The notes under the pieces: model-generated
What the model was told of the DNA's origin: nothing
Database searches by the model: none
What the model saw: the letters and a program-made list of their open reading frames with translations, nothing else
Position numbers and translations under genes: made by a program
NCBI RefSeq assembly: GCF_944387245.1
Contig: NZ_CALXEE010000002.1
Coordinates: forward strand, 1 to 64,000
From: an uncultured Intestinimonas sp.
Lineage (GTDB): Bacteria > Bacillota > Clostridia > Oscillospirales > Oscillospiraceae
Reading direction: 5' to 3'
DNA: 64,000 nucleotides
Shown: positions 54,270 to 63,322 of the stretch, one piece after another
Layout of the letters: each line of letters starts with the position of its first letter
Numbering within the stretch: position 1 is the first letter of the stretch

Positions 54270-54698
54270 CTCTGTATTCCGGGTCACTTTTTCCTTTCTA
54301 TAGACAGTTGGTGAGTAGATTATTCCCTTTATGTGTCAAGGAGCGAAGTACTGGCGTTTCTCGCTGCACAAACGCTGGAGAGACGCCGTGGAATTGGAGC
54401 AGCCCTGTGGGAGCAATGCCCTTTTGAACAATTTCCCCCATGCTGGAACAATCTCTTTCCAGTACCGTTTTGAATAAGATGGAGATCCGGACGCGGTGTG
54501 TCGCTGAAGTACAGATTGGCTCAATAATGAGACGAATCACAAGAGAAAACTGGGAATATTTAATAAATTTCGGCAAATAAAAGGCGCTAAAAAGGGACAC
54601 TTTGACCATATGGCTCATTTGCGAGTCTGATGCGGCTTGAATGTGGGCCGAAAATTTGATTTCCCATTTTAAGGAAAATAATAAAATTAAAATTGGTT
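54270..54698. other. non-coding stretch upstream of the sigma-54 operon
   Basis: No convincing gene. A minus-strand frame of 106 codons (54298-54618) has no ribosome site and no family similarity. Sequence becomes very AT-rich after about 54640. GC falls sharply across this stretch, marking the edge of the second island. Confidence 0.6.
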
Positions 54699-54716
54699 AA
54701 TATTTTGGAAAATATT
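54699..54716. promoter_or_regulatory. candidate enhancer palindrome for the sigma-54 promoter
   Basis: AATATTTT-GG-AAAATATT is perfectly symmetric and lies about 46 bp before the -24 element, suited to binding of the activator encoded at 61892. AT-rich context makes chance symmetry possible. Confidence 0.4.
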
Positions 54717-54761
54717 TATAATAATTTGCCATTTTTAAAGCGAAAAAATTCAAGTCAAAAA

Positions 54762-54778
54762 ATGGCACATGGGTTGCT
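54762..54778 (+). promoter_or_regulatory. sigma-54 (-24/-12) promoter of the hydroxyacyl-CoA dehydratase operon
   Basis: ATGGCAC-N5-TTGCT matches the sigma-54 consensus at all key positions (TGGCAC at 54763-54768, TTGC at 54774-54777). The first gene starts about 60 nt past the predicted start site, the same geometry as the promoter at 28105. Confidence 0.92.
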
Positions 54779-54848
54779 TTATTTAGGGACAGGCATGCCT
54801 GGCTAAAAGATGAATTTGTATTGTGTAAGAAAGAGAAAGGTGGCATTT

Positions 54849-55991
54849 ATGAATCAAAATGAAAAAGTGTCATGGGGGACAATCCTGAGCGTATCGTCTG
54901 TGGCATTTGGCATCCATGTAGGTGGAGGCTTTGCCACTGGTAACCAGACGGTGACCTATTTTGTCAAGTATGGCTGGTGGGCCGCCGTGCTTCCCTTCGT
55001 CGCAATGCTCATTTTAAATCTGGTCTTTCGTTCCGCACTGATCAACGCGCAGATCAATAAATCCGGCAACTACCGTGAGTGGGCTGATGGTGCTTTTGCA
55101 CCCTTAAGCATGGTGTTCGGTACCATTTTTGAGATATGCTTTGTCATCATTACCTTGATCGCGGTGGCAACCTCCATTGCAGGAGCCGGATCTCTGCTAG
55201 AGACCTACGGGATTCCCTATAATGTCGGTATTTTGCTCACCAGTATTCTGTTCCTTGTCCTGACCATTTTTGGAAAGGAACTGGTGGCAAAGGCATCTTC
55301 CTTTATGACCATCTGCATCGTAATCTGCATGCTGATGCTCTGCTATGTGGGCCTGACCATGGATGGCGGTGATTTGAGCGGCGCAGTCAGTCCCTCCAAC
55401 AACCCCATCGGATTCCTCCCCGCGGTGTGGAGCATGCTCCAATATGTGGGCTATCAGTCTTATACCGGCGCCACCATTTCGCCCTATGCCGCCACCCTGA
55501 AAAATAAGCATAACATCAACAAAATGGTAATTGTCAACTTTATCCTCAACAGTGCCATGCTGGGTCTGTCCACCTTCACTTTGATGGCGTGGTCTGGAAA
55601 AGTAATGGACAGCACCCTCCCCATTCTGGAGATCGCCACCATGAGCGGTGTCGGGATTCTGCGCTATGCTTACACTATCGTTTTGTTCATGGCGTTTGTC
55701 TCCACCGGTGTGGGTTGTACCTTTGGCTGTGTGACTCGATTTGAGGGCAAGGTGCTCAAGAATCTTGGCATGCTTCCCCGTCGTACCATTATCTCCTTTG
55801 TGGCCATTGCCCTGGCCATGGGTATGAGTACGTTCGGCCTGACCGCGCTGGTAATGCAGGGCTACGGCAAGCTTGGTATCGTTGGTATCGTCATTATGAT
55901 TATTCCTTGCCTGACCTTTATTTGGGCGCGCAATGTGAAGGGTGTTCCCACCCGCAAGGAGGCAATGGAAGAGCCCGGGCAGAAAAACTGA
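54849..55991 (+). CDS. YkvI-like permease of the APC superfamily
   Basis: A 380-residue polytopic membrane protein with about ten hydrophobic segments. The start of helix 1 (SVSSVAFGIHVGGGFATGNQTVTYF) has the unwound glycine-rich motif of LeuT-fold transporters, and the overall pattern fits the YkvI group, whose substrate is unknown. GAAAGG precedes the ATG at 54849. As first gene of the operon it presumably brings in the amino acid or hydroxy acid fermented by the enzymes behind it. Confidence 0.78.
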   Translation: MNQNEKVSWGTILSVSSVAFGIHVGGGFATGNQTVTYFVKYGWWAAVLPFVAMLILNLVFRSALINAQINKSGNYREWADGAFAPLSMVFGTIFEICFVIITLIAVATSIAGAGSLLETYGIPYNVGILLTSILFLVLTIFGKELVAKASSFMTICIVICMLMLCYVGLTMDGGDLSGAVSPSNNPIGFLPAVWSMLQYVGYQSYTGATISPYAATLKNKHNINKMVIVNFILNSAMLGLSTFTLMAWSGKVMDSTLPILEIATMSGVGILRYAYTIVLFMAFVSTGVGCTFGCVTRFEGKVLKNLGMLPRRTIISFVAIALAMGMSTFGLTALVMQGYGKLGIVGIVIMIIPCLTFIWARNVKGVPTRKEAMEEPGQKN

Positions 55992-56058
55992 ACAAGCAAA
56001 CAGCAGGGCCTGGTAACAGGCACTTTCCAAATTGATGATTCAAGGGAGGAAATATCAA

Positions 56059-57189
56059 ATGATCATTCCACAAGATGTGCAAGACCTGCGGGACCTGGTT
56101 CGCCAGTTTGTAGATCATGAGATCATTCCGTATGTCGCCGAGTATGACCGCTCCGGCGAGATGCCTACAGAGCTTTATGACAAGTGTATCGAACTGGGGC
56201 TGAACGCCGCATATATGCCTGCGAAGTATGGTGGGCCCGAACTGAGCAAACTGGCTTTTGCCGTTTTGCAGGAGGAACTGGCCAGAGGTGACATTGGCAT
56301 CTCTACCACCATGGGCGCTACCTGCCTGGCCTCCCTCCCTGTGATGCTGGGTGGTACTGAGGAGCAGAAGGATCTCTGGTGGAATATCGTTGCGGAGAAG
56401 CACTTCGCGGCGTTTTGCCTGACTGAGCCCAATGCTGGATCTGATGCCGCCGGTATGCGCACCACCGCGGAGCGTGACGGGGATGACTACATCATCAACG
56501 GTACAAAGTGCTTTATCTCTAACGGCGGCCTGGCAGGTGTATATTCCGTCCTGGCTACCGTGGACCGCTCCAAAGGGCATAAGGGCCTGACCGCCTTTAT
56601 CGTGGAACGGGACCGCCCCGGCGTTTCCGTGGGTAAGGAAGAGGACAAGATGGGCATGCGCCTTTCCAACACCACAGAAGTTATTTTTGACAACGTGCGC
56701 ATTCCTGCCTCCAACCGCATTGGCCCCGAGGGCGGCGGTTTCAAGGTTATCATGCAGACCCTGGACTATTCCCGCCCCGGCGTGGGCGCTCAGGGCGTGG
56801 GCATCGCCCAGCGGGCTTTGGAGGAGGCCGTGAAGTATGCCAAGCAGCGCAAACAGTTTGACCGGCCGATCGCCAGCTTCCAGGCGATTCAGTTCATGTT
56901 GGCCGACATGGCCATCGAGGTGGAGACGGCTCGTCAGATGGCCTATCATGTAGCCGACCTGATTGATCACGGAGCGACCGACTTTACCTATGAAGCCTGC
57001 ATTGCCAAGACCCGGGGCGGTGATGCGGCCATGAAGGTAGCTGTGGATGCCGTGCAGGTGCTGGGCGGCTACGGCTATATGCGTGAGTACCCCGTGGAGA
57101 AGCTGATGAGAGATGCGAAGATCATCCAGATCTATGAAGGCACAAACCAGATTCAGCGGTCGGTGATTGCGGGGAAATTGCTGAAATAA
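56059..57189 (+). CDS. acyl-CoA dehydrogenase / enoyl-CoA reductase
   Basis: A 376-residue flavin acyl-CoA dehydrogenase. Family signatures are FCLTEPNAGSDAAGM (FAD/substrate loop), KCFISNGG, the QFDRPIASFQAIQFMLADM helix and YGYMREYPVEKLMRDAKI ending IYEGTNQIQR, whose Glu is the catalytic base of the short-chain enzymes. In anaerobes such proteins often reduce enoyl-CoA with electrons from EtfAB; no etf genes are in the window. GGGAGG precedes the ATG at 56059. Its place before the dehydratase genes suits reduction of their 2-enoyl-CoA product, as AcdB does in leucine fermentation. Confidence 0.93.
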   Translation: MIIPQDVQDLRDLVRQFVDHEIIPYVAEYDRSGEMPTELYDKCIELGLNAAYMPAKYGGPELSKLAFAVLQEELARGDIGISTTMGATCLASLPVMLGGTEEQKDLWWNIVAEKHFAAFCLTEPNAGSDAAGMRTTAERDGDDYIINGTKCFISNGGLAGVYSVLATVDRSKGHKGLTAFIVERDRPGVSVGKEEDKMGMRLSNTTEVIFDNVRIPASNRIGPEGGGFKVIMQTLDYSRPGVGAQGVGIAQRALEEAVKYAKQRKQFDRPIASFQAIQFMLADMAIEVETARQMAYHVADLIDHGATDFTYEACIAKTRGGDAAMKVAVDAVQVLGGYGYMREYPVEKLMRDAKIIQIYEGTNQIQRSVIAGKLLK

Positions 57190-57207
57190 AAGGAAGGAGA
57201 CTCCATT

Positions 57208-58428
57208 ATGGCGGAAAATGTGCAAAAAACTGCGCCGTCCTCCAGGGAAATGCTGGGGTATTATCTCAACAAGAGCTATCAGGATGCCATAGAGGGAAAG
57301 GCCCGGGGGGAGCTGGTCTGCTGGGCAAGTTCGATCGCTCCTTGTGAGTTTTGTGAGACGATGGGCATACATATGCTCTATCCCGAAAATCATGCCGCTG
57401 CCATTGCCGCCAAGCACGGCGCGGAGGAAATGATCGAGCATGCAGAGAGCATGGGATATTCGGTTGACAATTGCTCTTATGCACGCATCAATCTGGCCTA
57501 TATGGATATCCAAAAATGCGTTGCGGAGAATATGCCCCTGCCTGATTTTGTCCTGGTGTGCAATAACATCTGTGAGACGCTGATCAAGTGGTATGAGAAC
57601 ATTGCCTATCAGCTAAAGGTGCCCATCATTATGATTGATGTGCCGTACAACTATGAATACGAGCCATCTGAGTGGGCCATTGATTACATCGCCGCACAGT
57701 TTGAGCACGCCATTGAGCAGATGGAAGAGATCACCGGAAAGAAGTTTGACTATAACAAATATCGTGAGGTCATGCAGATTGCCGCGGAGAGCTCTTACTG
57801 GTGGACAAAGGCCATGGGGATGGCCGCTGCCAAGCCCAGCCCGCTGAACGGTTTTGATATCTTCAACTATATGGCGCTCATCGTGTGCATGCGTGGAAAG
57901 ACCGGCTGCCGTGACACCTTTAAAAAATTGGCCGAGGAGCTGGAGGAGAAGATCCAGAAGGGTGAGCCCGCCTTCAAGGAGGGTGAAAAGTACCGCATCA
58001 TGTGGGACGGCATTGCCTGCTGGCCTTATCTGAGCCACAACTACAAGGCCATGCGTGCATTGGGGATGAACATGACCGGTTCCACCTATCCCAGAGGATG
58101 GAAGCTGGACTATGACAAGGATGATATCCGCAGCATGGCCCGCGCCTACACCAGCGTCGGAAACAATCTGTCACTGGAAGCGCAAATCGATCTGAAAACC
58201 GAAGTCGTAAGGACTTATAACTGCCAGGGTGTGACATACCATCTCAACCGCAGCTGCAAATGTATGGACTTCCTGTTCCATGAGATGCAGACCGAGGTGG
58301 CGCGCCGGACGGATACGCCCTACATCACCTTTGATGGAGATCAATCCGACCCCCGGAATTTCTCCAAGGCTCAGTTTGAGACGCGGGTGCAGGGCCTGGC
58401 TGAAATGATGGAGCAGCGCAAGTCGTAA
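57208..58428 (+). CDS. 2-hydroxyacyl-CoA dehydratase, alpha-type subunit (HadB/FldB/LcdA-like)
   Basis: A 406-residue subunit of the radical (R)-2-hydroxyacyl-CoA dehydratase family. Recognisable are SIAPCEFCETMGIHMLYPENHAA, CSYARINLA, VLVCNNICETLIKWYENIA, GIACWPY, NMTGSTYP and the C-terminal NRSCKCMDF with FDGDQSDPRNFS. Conserved cysteines in these segments bind a [4Fe-4S] cluster. The enzyme removes water from the unactivated beta position after one-electron reduction by its activator. AAGGAGA precedes the ATG. Similarity is strongest to amino-acid-fermentation subunits rather than benzoyl-CoA reductase. Confidence 0.92.
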   Translation: MAENVQKTAPSSREMLGYYLNKSYQDAIEGKARGELVCWASSIAPCEFCETMGIHMLYPENHAAAIAAKHGAEEMIEHAESMGYSVDNCSYARINLAYMDIQKCVAENMPLPDFVLVCNNICETLIKWYENIAYQLKVPIIMIDVPYNYEYEPSEWAIDYIAAQFEHAIEQMEEITGKKFDYNKYREVMQIAAESSYWWTKAMGMAAAKPSPLNGFDIFNYMALIVCMRGKTGCRDTFKKLAEELEEKIQKGEPAFKEGEKYRIMWDGIACWPYLSHNYKAMRALGMNMTGSTYPRGWKLDYDKDDIRSMARAYTSVGNNLSLEAQIDLKTEVVRTYNCQGVTYHLNRSCKCMDFLFHEMQTEVARRTDTPYITFDGDQSDPRNFSKAQFETRVQGLAEMMEQRKS

Positions 58429-58446
58429 GGGAAGGGAGAGGCTAGT

Positions 58447-59568
58447 ATGTCAAAGATGCAGAGCATCCTGGAAAAGCTGGCGATCAATCCTGTCCAGGCT
58501 GTTGAAGATTACAAGAAGAAAACAGGAAAAGGCGCCGTGGGATGCATTGCACCCTACACGCCGGAGGAGATCATACACGCTGCCGGTATGCTCCCCATTG
58601 GTCTGTGGGGTGGGCAGGTAGAGCTCAACAAGGTGCGGGCCGTGCTTCCGGCCTTTGCCTGCTCCATTATGCAGTCGATTAAGGAACTGGAGCTTTCGGG
58701 CAGCTACGATATCCTAACCGCCGTGCTGTGTCCCTCGTCCTGTGATACGCTCAAGGCCATTGGACAGAAGTGGACACGGAAAGACGTGCCCATGATCCAG
58801 TTCGTGCATCCTCACAACCGGAAACTGCCCGCGGCCAGGACATTCCTCGCCAAAGAGTATCAACACGTGAGGGAGCGTTTGGAAAATGTGATCGGGGAGC
58901 CCATTCCCGATGAGGCCATTGTTCAGAGTATTCAGGTGTACAACGAGCATCGGGCCGTTATGCGCGAGTTTGCCCGGGCAGCGGGTGCACATCCCGACCT
59001 GATCGATCCTAAGACCAGACATCTGGTATTCAAGAGTGCATTCTTTATGCGGAAGGAAGAGCACACCGCTCTGGTGCGTGAGCTGACCGCCCTGCTTGAC
59101 GAAGCTCCGGTCAAACCGTGGGATGGGCCGAAGATCATACTTTCCGGTATCATGGCTGAGCCGGACAGTATTCTGGATGTGATGAAGGAGCTGCATATTG
59201 CCGTTGTCGCGGACGATCTGGCTCAGGAGAGCCGTCAGAACCGGGTGGACGTCCCGGAGGACGGCACTGTAATGGAGCGGCTGGCCGAACAGTGGCAGAA
59301 CATGTACGGCTGTTCCCTGGCATATGAGCATGAGAAGACCAGAGTCCCCATGCTGGTAGATATGGTCAAAAAGAATCAGGCGGACGCTGTCGTGGTGGCA
59401 ATGATGAAATTCTGCGATCCTGAGGAGTTTGACTATCCCATGATCAAACAGACCATGGAAAAGGAGAACATCCCGCTGCTCCAGGTGGAGATAGACCAGC
59501 AGATGCAGTCTGTGGAGCAGTTCAGAACGAGAATGCAGAGCTTTGTGGAAATGCTCAGGCACGAATAA
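58447..59568 (+). CDS. 2-hydroxyacyl-CoA dehydratase, beta-type subunit (HadC/FldC/LcdB-like)
   Basis: A 373-residue partner of the preceding subunit and a distant paralogue of it. The N terminus GCIAPYTPEEIIHAAGMLPIGLWG, then CPSSCDTLK, the FVHPHNRK region, ILSGIMAEPDSIL and MMKFCDPEEFDYPMIK carry the family cysteines for its own [4Fe-4S] cluster. The FCDPEE motif is characteristic of hydroxyglutaryl- and lactoyl-CoA dehydratase beta subunits. GGAAGGGAGAGG precedes the ATG, 18 bp after the alpha gene. Confidence 0.92.
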   Translation: MSKMQSILEKLAINPVQAVEDYKKKTGKGAVGCIAPYTPEEIIHAAGMLPIGLWGGQVELNKVRAVLPAFACSIMQSIKELELSGSYDILTAVLCPSSCDTLKAIGQKWTRKDVPMIQFVHPHNRKLPAARTFLAKEYQHVRERLENVIGEPIPDEAIVQSIQVYNEHRAVMREFARAAGAHPDLIDPKTRHLVFKSAFFMRKEEHTALVRELTALLDEAPVKPWDGPKIILSGIMAEPDSILDVMKELHIAVVADDLAQESRQNRVDVPEDGTVMERLAEQWQNMYGCSLAYEHEKTRVPMLVDMVKKNQADAVVVAMMKFCDPEEFDYPMIKQTMEKENIPLLQVEIDQQMQSVEQFRTRMQSFVEMLRHE

Positions 59569-59601
59569 GAAAAGAAGCGCCGGAAAAGTGCGGAAAGGCG
59601 G

Positions 59602-60393
59602 ATGAACGTGTATACCATTGGAATAGATATTGGCTCGGCTTCCAGCAAAGTGGTAATTCTTAAAGACGGGAGCAGTATCGAGGCGTGGTCTGTCATACAG
59701 ACTGGAACCGGCAGCAGGGGGCCGGAGAAGGCCATGGAACAGGCACTGGCTCAGGCCGGCATTCATCTGGAGGATGCTGCCGGGATCGTGGCTACAGGTT
59801 ATGGACGCATGAATTCCGCCTACACCGACAAACAGTTCAGCGAGATCAGCTGTCATGCAAAAGGGATTGCGCATCTGCTCCCCAATGCCCGGACAATCAT
59901 CGACATTGGTGGACAGGATGCCAAAGCCATCCGTCTGGATGACCGGGGCATGGTGCAGCAGTTTGCCATGAATGACAAATGTGCTGCTGGCACAGGCCGC
60001 TTTCTTGAGGTAATGGCCCGGGTCATGGAAACCTCCCTGTCTGAGCTGCAGGAATGGGACAATAAAGCCCGTACGGTCGCTCATGTTAGCAGTACATGTA
60101 CCGTCTTTGCTGAGTCGGAAGTAATCTCTCTGCTGTCCGCCGGAACGCCAAAAGCTGACATCATTGCCGGCGTACATAAATCTGTGGCGAGCAAAGCTGG
60201 TAGTCTGGTGCTGCGCATTGGTCTACAGGAAGACGTCGTTATGAGCGGAGGGGTTGCACAAAATCGCGGTGTGGTCAAGGCAATGGAGGCTGAGCTGAAG
60301 GTGCCAGTTCAGGTGGCGCCCAACCCGCAAATTGTCGGGGCTTTGGGAGCGGCCCTATTCGCTTATGAGGCACAGATGAAAAAACAGAAATAG
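59602..60393 (+). CDS. dehydratase activator ATPase (HadI/HgdC-like)
   Basis: A 263-residue ASKHA-fold ATPase that reduces the dehydratase by ATP-driven electron transfer. TIGIDIGSASSKVV begins the nucleotide fold; DIGGQDAKAI and the cluster-binding cysteines in NDKCAAGTGRF and SSTCTVFAESEVISLL follow, with VMSGGVAQNRGV near the end. The length and the two cysteines that bridge a homodimer [4Fe-4S] cluster match HgdC. GGAAAGGCGG precedes the ATG. Electron donor (ferredoxin or flavodoxin) is not encoded nearby. Confidence 0.95.
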   Translation: MNVYTIGIDIGSASSKVVILKDGSSIEAWSVIQTGTGSRGPEKAMEQALAQAGIHLEDAAGIVATGYGRMNSAYTDKQFSEISCHAKGIAHLLPNARTIIDIGGQDAKAIRLDDRGMVQQFAMNDKCAAGTGRFLEVMARVMETSLSELQEWDNKARTVAHVSSTCTVFAESEVISLLSAGTPKADIIAGVHKSVASKAGSLVLRIGLQEDVVMSGGVAQNRGVVKAMEAELKVPVQVAPNPQIVGALGAALFAYEAQMKKQK

Positions 60394-60407
60394 AAAGGTG
60401 AGTACAT

Positions 60408-61769
60408 ATGAGCCGTTGGTCTAGTATGTATCAGGAAAAGCTGAAGACCGCCGATGAGGTGGCCAGCTGGATAAAAGATGGCGATCATGTAGAGTTTTCT
60501 CCCTTCGTAACTGTTCCGTGGGACCTAGATGCGGCATTGGCCAAAAGAAAGGACGAACTCCACAAGGTGTTCATCCGCTGCTCAACGCTTACCTGGGTTC
60601 CTGAGGTGTTCAAAGTGGACCCGCAGGGCGAGACCTTCCTGATGTGTGACGGGTCGTTCAGCGGCGTTACCCGGAAAATGAAGAGCCAAGGTGAGATCTA
60701 TATTAACCCCTGCCTTTACCACGAGGCTCCCATGCTCTATACCCGTGGCGTTCTGCACAACGAGTATCTGTTCCTGGCGGCTACGCCCATGGATGAAAAC
60801 GGTTTCTTCAACCTGAGTACATCGGCCTCCTCCCAGGTGGATATGGCACGGGCCCGCAGTGGGCCCCAAAAGAACCTGAAAGTGATCCTCGAGATCAATG
60901 AAGCCCTGCCCGTGGTGCAGGGAGACAACTATTTCCACATCTCCGAAATCGACGCGGTGGTGGAGAGTTCTCAGGCTCGCAAGCCGACAGCCATCGGAAA
61001 GGTTGAGCCTACTGAGATCGACGCCAAAATCGCTCAGTACATCATGAACGAAATGGTCGATGGGGCCTGTCTGCAACTGGGCATCGGCGGTATGCCCAAT
61101 CTGGTCGGTAAGATGATTGCCGACAGCGATCTGAAGGATCTGGGCTGCCACAGCGAGATGTTTGTCGATGCGTATATGGATCTGTTCAACGCCGGCAAGC
61201 TGACCAACGCCCGCAAGCAGCTGGATGTGGGGAAGAGCGTGTTTACCTTTGCCATGGGTTCGGCTGAGTTGTATGATTTTATCAACAATAACCCCAGCAT
61301 GCGCTGCATGCCGGTTTCTTACACCAATGATCCCAGTGTCATTGCCAAGAACGACCGCGTGTACTCTATCTGCTCCTGCTTGGCGGTGGATCTTTTCGGC
61401 AATGTGTCCTCTGAATCGGTAGGGTATAAGCAAATTTCCGGCACGGGCGGTCAGTGGGATTACCACTATGCATCCTTCCACTCCAAGGGGGGCAAGGGAT
61501 TCTTGTGTATGCCCTCTTCCAAAGTGACAAAGGATGGCAAGCGGGTTTCCAACATCGTGGTGAGTCACACGCCCGGAACCCAGATCACAGTGTCCGGAAA
61601 CACCACAAACTATGTGGTGACGGAGTACGGCATTGTCAATCTGAAGGGCCTTACTACCTGGGAAAAGGTTGAGGCGCTGGTGAGTATCGCACACCCCGAT
61701 TTTCGGGATGAACTGTTCAAGGCTGCGGAAGCCGGGCGTATTTGGCGGGCACAGAATAAAATCATTTAA
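60408..61769 (+). CDS. acetyl-CoA hydrolase/4-hydroxybutyrate CoA-transferase family protein
   Basis: A 453-residue family I CoA-transferase of the Cat1/Cat2/AbfT type. Typical segments are the QLGIGGMPN loop, LGCHSEMFVDAYMDL containing the probable catalytic Glu, GGQWDYHYASFHSKGGKG, and VVTEYGIVNLKG. It would activate the 2-hydroxy acid by CoA exchange with an acyl-CoA product. Classical HadA and FldA of comparable operons belong to the unrelated CaiB family, so this cassette uses a different transferase. GAAAGGTG precedes the ATG. Confidence 0.9.
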   Translation: MSRWSSMYQEKLKTADEVASWIKDGDHVEFSPFVTVPWDLDAALAKRKDELHKVFIRCSTLTWVPEVFKVDPQGETFLMCDGSFSGVTRKMKSQGEIYINPCLYHEAPMLYTRGVLHNEYLFLAATPMDENGFFNLSTSASSQVDMARARSGPQKNLKVILEINEALPVVQGDNYFHISEIDAVVESSQARKPTAIGKVEPTEIDAKIAQYIMNEMVDGACLQLGIGGMPNLVGKMIADSDLKDLGCHSEMFVDAYMDLFNAGKLTNARKQLDVGKSVFTFAMGSAELYDFINNNPSMRCMPVSYTNDPSVIAKNDRVYSICSCLAVDLFGNVSSESVGYKQISGTGGQWDYHYASFHSKGGKGFLCMPSSKVTKDGKRVSNIVVSHTPGTQITVSGNTTNYVVTEYGIVNLKGLTTWEKVEALVSIAHPDFRDELFKAAEAGRIWRAQNKII

Positions 61770-61779
61770 TGGTCTTAAG

Positions 61780-61816
61780 GGATGGGGTGACACCAGCTAC
61801 GCCCCATCCTTTTTTT
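61780..61816 (+). terminator. intrinsic terminator of the dehydratase operon
   Basis: GGATGGGG / CCCCATCC stem with a 14-nt loop and T7, directly after the CoA-transferase stop. Confidence 0.85.
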
Positions 61817-61831
61817 ACCTGCGCCGGGTAC

Positions 61832-61861
61832 TTGCCATCTTTGGTTTGGCTTTAGTATACT
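61832..61861 (+). promoter_or_regulatory. sigma-A promoter of the second sigma-54 activator
   Basis: TTGCCA (61832-61837), 18-bp spacer, TATACT (61856-61861), 30 bp before the ATG. It allows the activator to be made independently of the sigma-54 operon. Confidence 0.65.
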
Positions 61862-61891
61862 GGAGACAAACCTTCGGAAAGGGGAGGCAAC

Positions 61892-63304
61892 ATGCGGGAG
61901 AGATTAGAACTGCAAGATTTTAAGGCGCTCGTTGACAATGCCGACAACGGATATATGATCGCGGATGGAAAAGGACTCATTCTGTATACTAACCGCGCTT
62001 ATCTGCGCGCAGTCTCCCAAATCGAGAGTATGGTCGGCCATTATATGAGTGAATTCATTGAAGACGGTTCCATCAAACAATCCTGTCTCCTGATGGCAAT
62101 AGAGCAAAAGCGGAAGGTGTCAATGGTCACGGTGACGCACGGAGTCAGCGGGGAAAAAACAGCGTATGTCTCATCTACTCCGTATCTGGATGAGAATGGA
62201 GATGTCTATAAAGTCATTACACAGGCCCGGGATCAAACTGAACTGACGGAACTGAAGGAGCAGGTGCGACTGCTGGAAAACCAGATGAACAAAAGCATGT
62301 TCCAGGGAGGGGACAAGCCCGACTATGGCCCTGGCGTTGTAGTTATGAGCAAAAAAATGCGGGGGGTCATGGAGTTGGCTGATAAAGTCAAGGATGTCAA
62401 TTCCACCATTTTGCTGCTGGGAGAATCCGGGGTCGGAAAAGAAGTCGTCGCTCAGTACATCAGAAACAACAGTATATTCAAGGACAAACCCTTCATTGCG
62501 GTAAACTGCAGCGCCTTTTCGGAACAATTGCTGGAGAGCGAATTGTTCGGATATGTGGGAGGCAGCTTTACCGGTGCAAACAAGGAGGGGAAAAAGGGAC
62601 TTTTTGAAGCGGCAGAGGATGGAATTTTATTTTTGGATGAAATCGGCGAGATCTCACCACGGATCCAGGTAGAGCTGCTGCGTACCCTGGAGGATAAGTC
62701 CATCTGCCGAGTGGGTGATTATCAGCGCATTCCCATCCATGCCAGAATTATCTCAGCGACCAACAAGGATTTAAAGCAAATGGTGCAGGAAAAGAAGTTC
62801 CGTGAAGATCTGTACTATCGACTCAATGTGATCTCCATTTCCATTCCGCCGCTGCGCCAGAGAACGGATGACATTTTCCCGCTGCTGTTATTCTATCTGC
62901 ACAAATATAACCAGATGTATGATACAGACAAACGGTTTACCAAAGCGGCAATTCAACGGCTTCGGCGATACAATTGGCCCGGAAACATTCGAGAACTGAA
63001 GAATCTGGTAGAGCGCCTGGTCGTGACCAGCGGAGGAGATTTGATTCGCGAATCGGATTTGCTTCCATTGAGACTGGAGCAGAACGCCTCGGAAGTGGAT
63101 GTTGGAGAAAACGCGATGTCGCTTCAGTTCGATCAACTTGTCCCCTTGGACTATGCGGTGGAAGAGGTTGAAAAACAACTTTTACTGATGGCAAAGAAGA
63201 AATACGTATCCAGCAGGAAGATGGCACAGCATCTGAAAGTGAGCAGAGCTACCGTCTGCCGAAAGTTAAAGAAGTACAATATTTCATTGGAAAAGGATGA
63301 ATAA
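61892..63304 (+). CDS. sigma-54-dependent activator with GSFTGA loop
   Basis: A 470-residue enhancer-binding protein: N-terminal PAS domain (VDNADNGYMIADGKGLILYT), a linker, an AAA+ domain (Walker A GESGVGKE, Walker B DGILFLDEIGEI, RIISATN) and a Fis-type HTH (SSRKMAQHLKVSRATVCRKL). The sigma-54 contact loop reads GSFTGA instead of GAFTGA. The DNA (GGC AGC TTT ACC) is unambiguous. GGAAAGGGGAGG precedes the ATG. It lies after the dehydratase operon and is its likely activator; the PAS domain may sense the substrate. Confidence 0.94.
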   Translation: MRERLELQDFKALVDNADNGYMIADGKGLILYTNRAYLRAVSQIESMVGHYMSEFIEDGSIKQSCLLMAIEQKRKVSMVTVTHGVSGEKTAYVSSTPYLDENGDVYKVITQARDQTELTELKEQVRLLENQMNKSMFQGGDKPDYGPGVVVMSKKMRGVMELADKVKDVNSTILLLGESGVGKEVVAQYIRNNSIFKDKPFIAVNCSAFSEQLLESELFGYVGGSFTGANKEGKKGLFEAAEDGILFLDEIGEISPRIQVELLRTLEDKSICRVGDYQRIPIHARIISATNKDLKQMVQEKKFREDLYYRLNVISISIPPLRQRTDDIFPLLLFYLHKYNQMYDTDKRFTKAAIQRLRRYNWPGNIRELKNLVERLVVTSGGDLIRESDLLPLRLEQNASEVDVGENAMSLQFDQLVPLDYAVEEVEKQLLLMAKKKYVSSRKMAQHLKVSRATVCRKLKKYNISLEKDE

Positions 63305-63322
63305 AATTATTTGAGGTGAAAA

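Noticed and set aside
54298..54618. Minus-strand frame of 106 codons before the second sigma-54 promoter
   Set aside because: No ribosome binding site, no recognisable similarity, and composition like the surrounding non-coding DNA.
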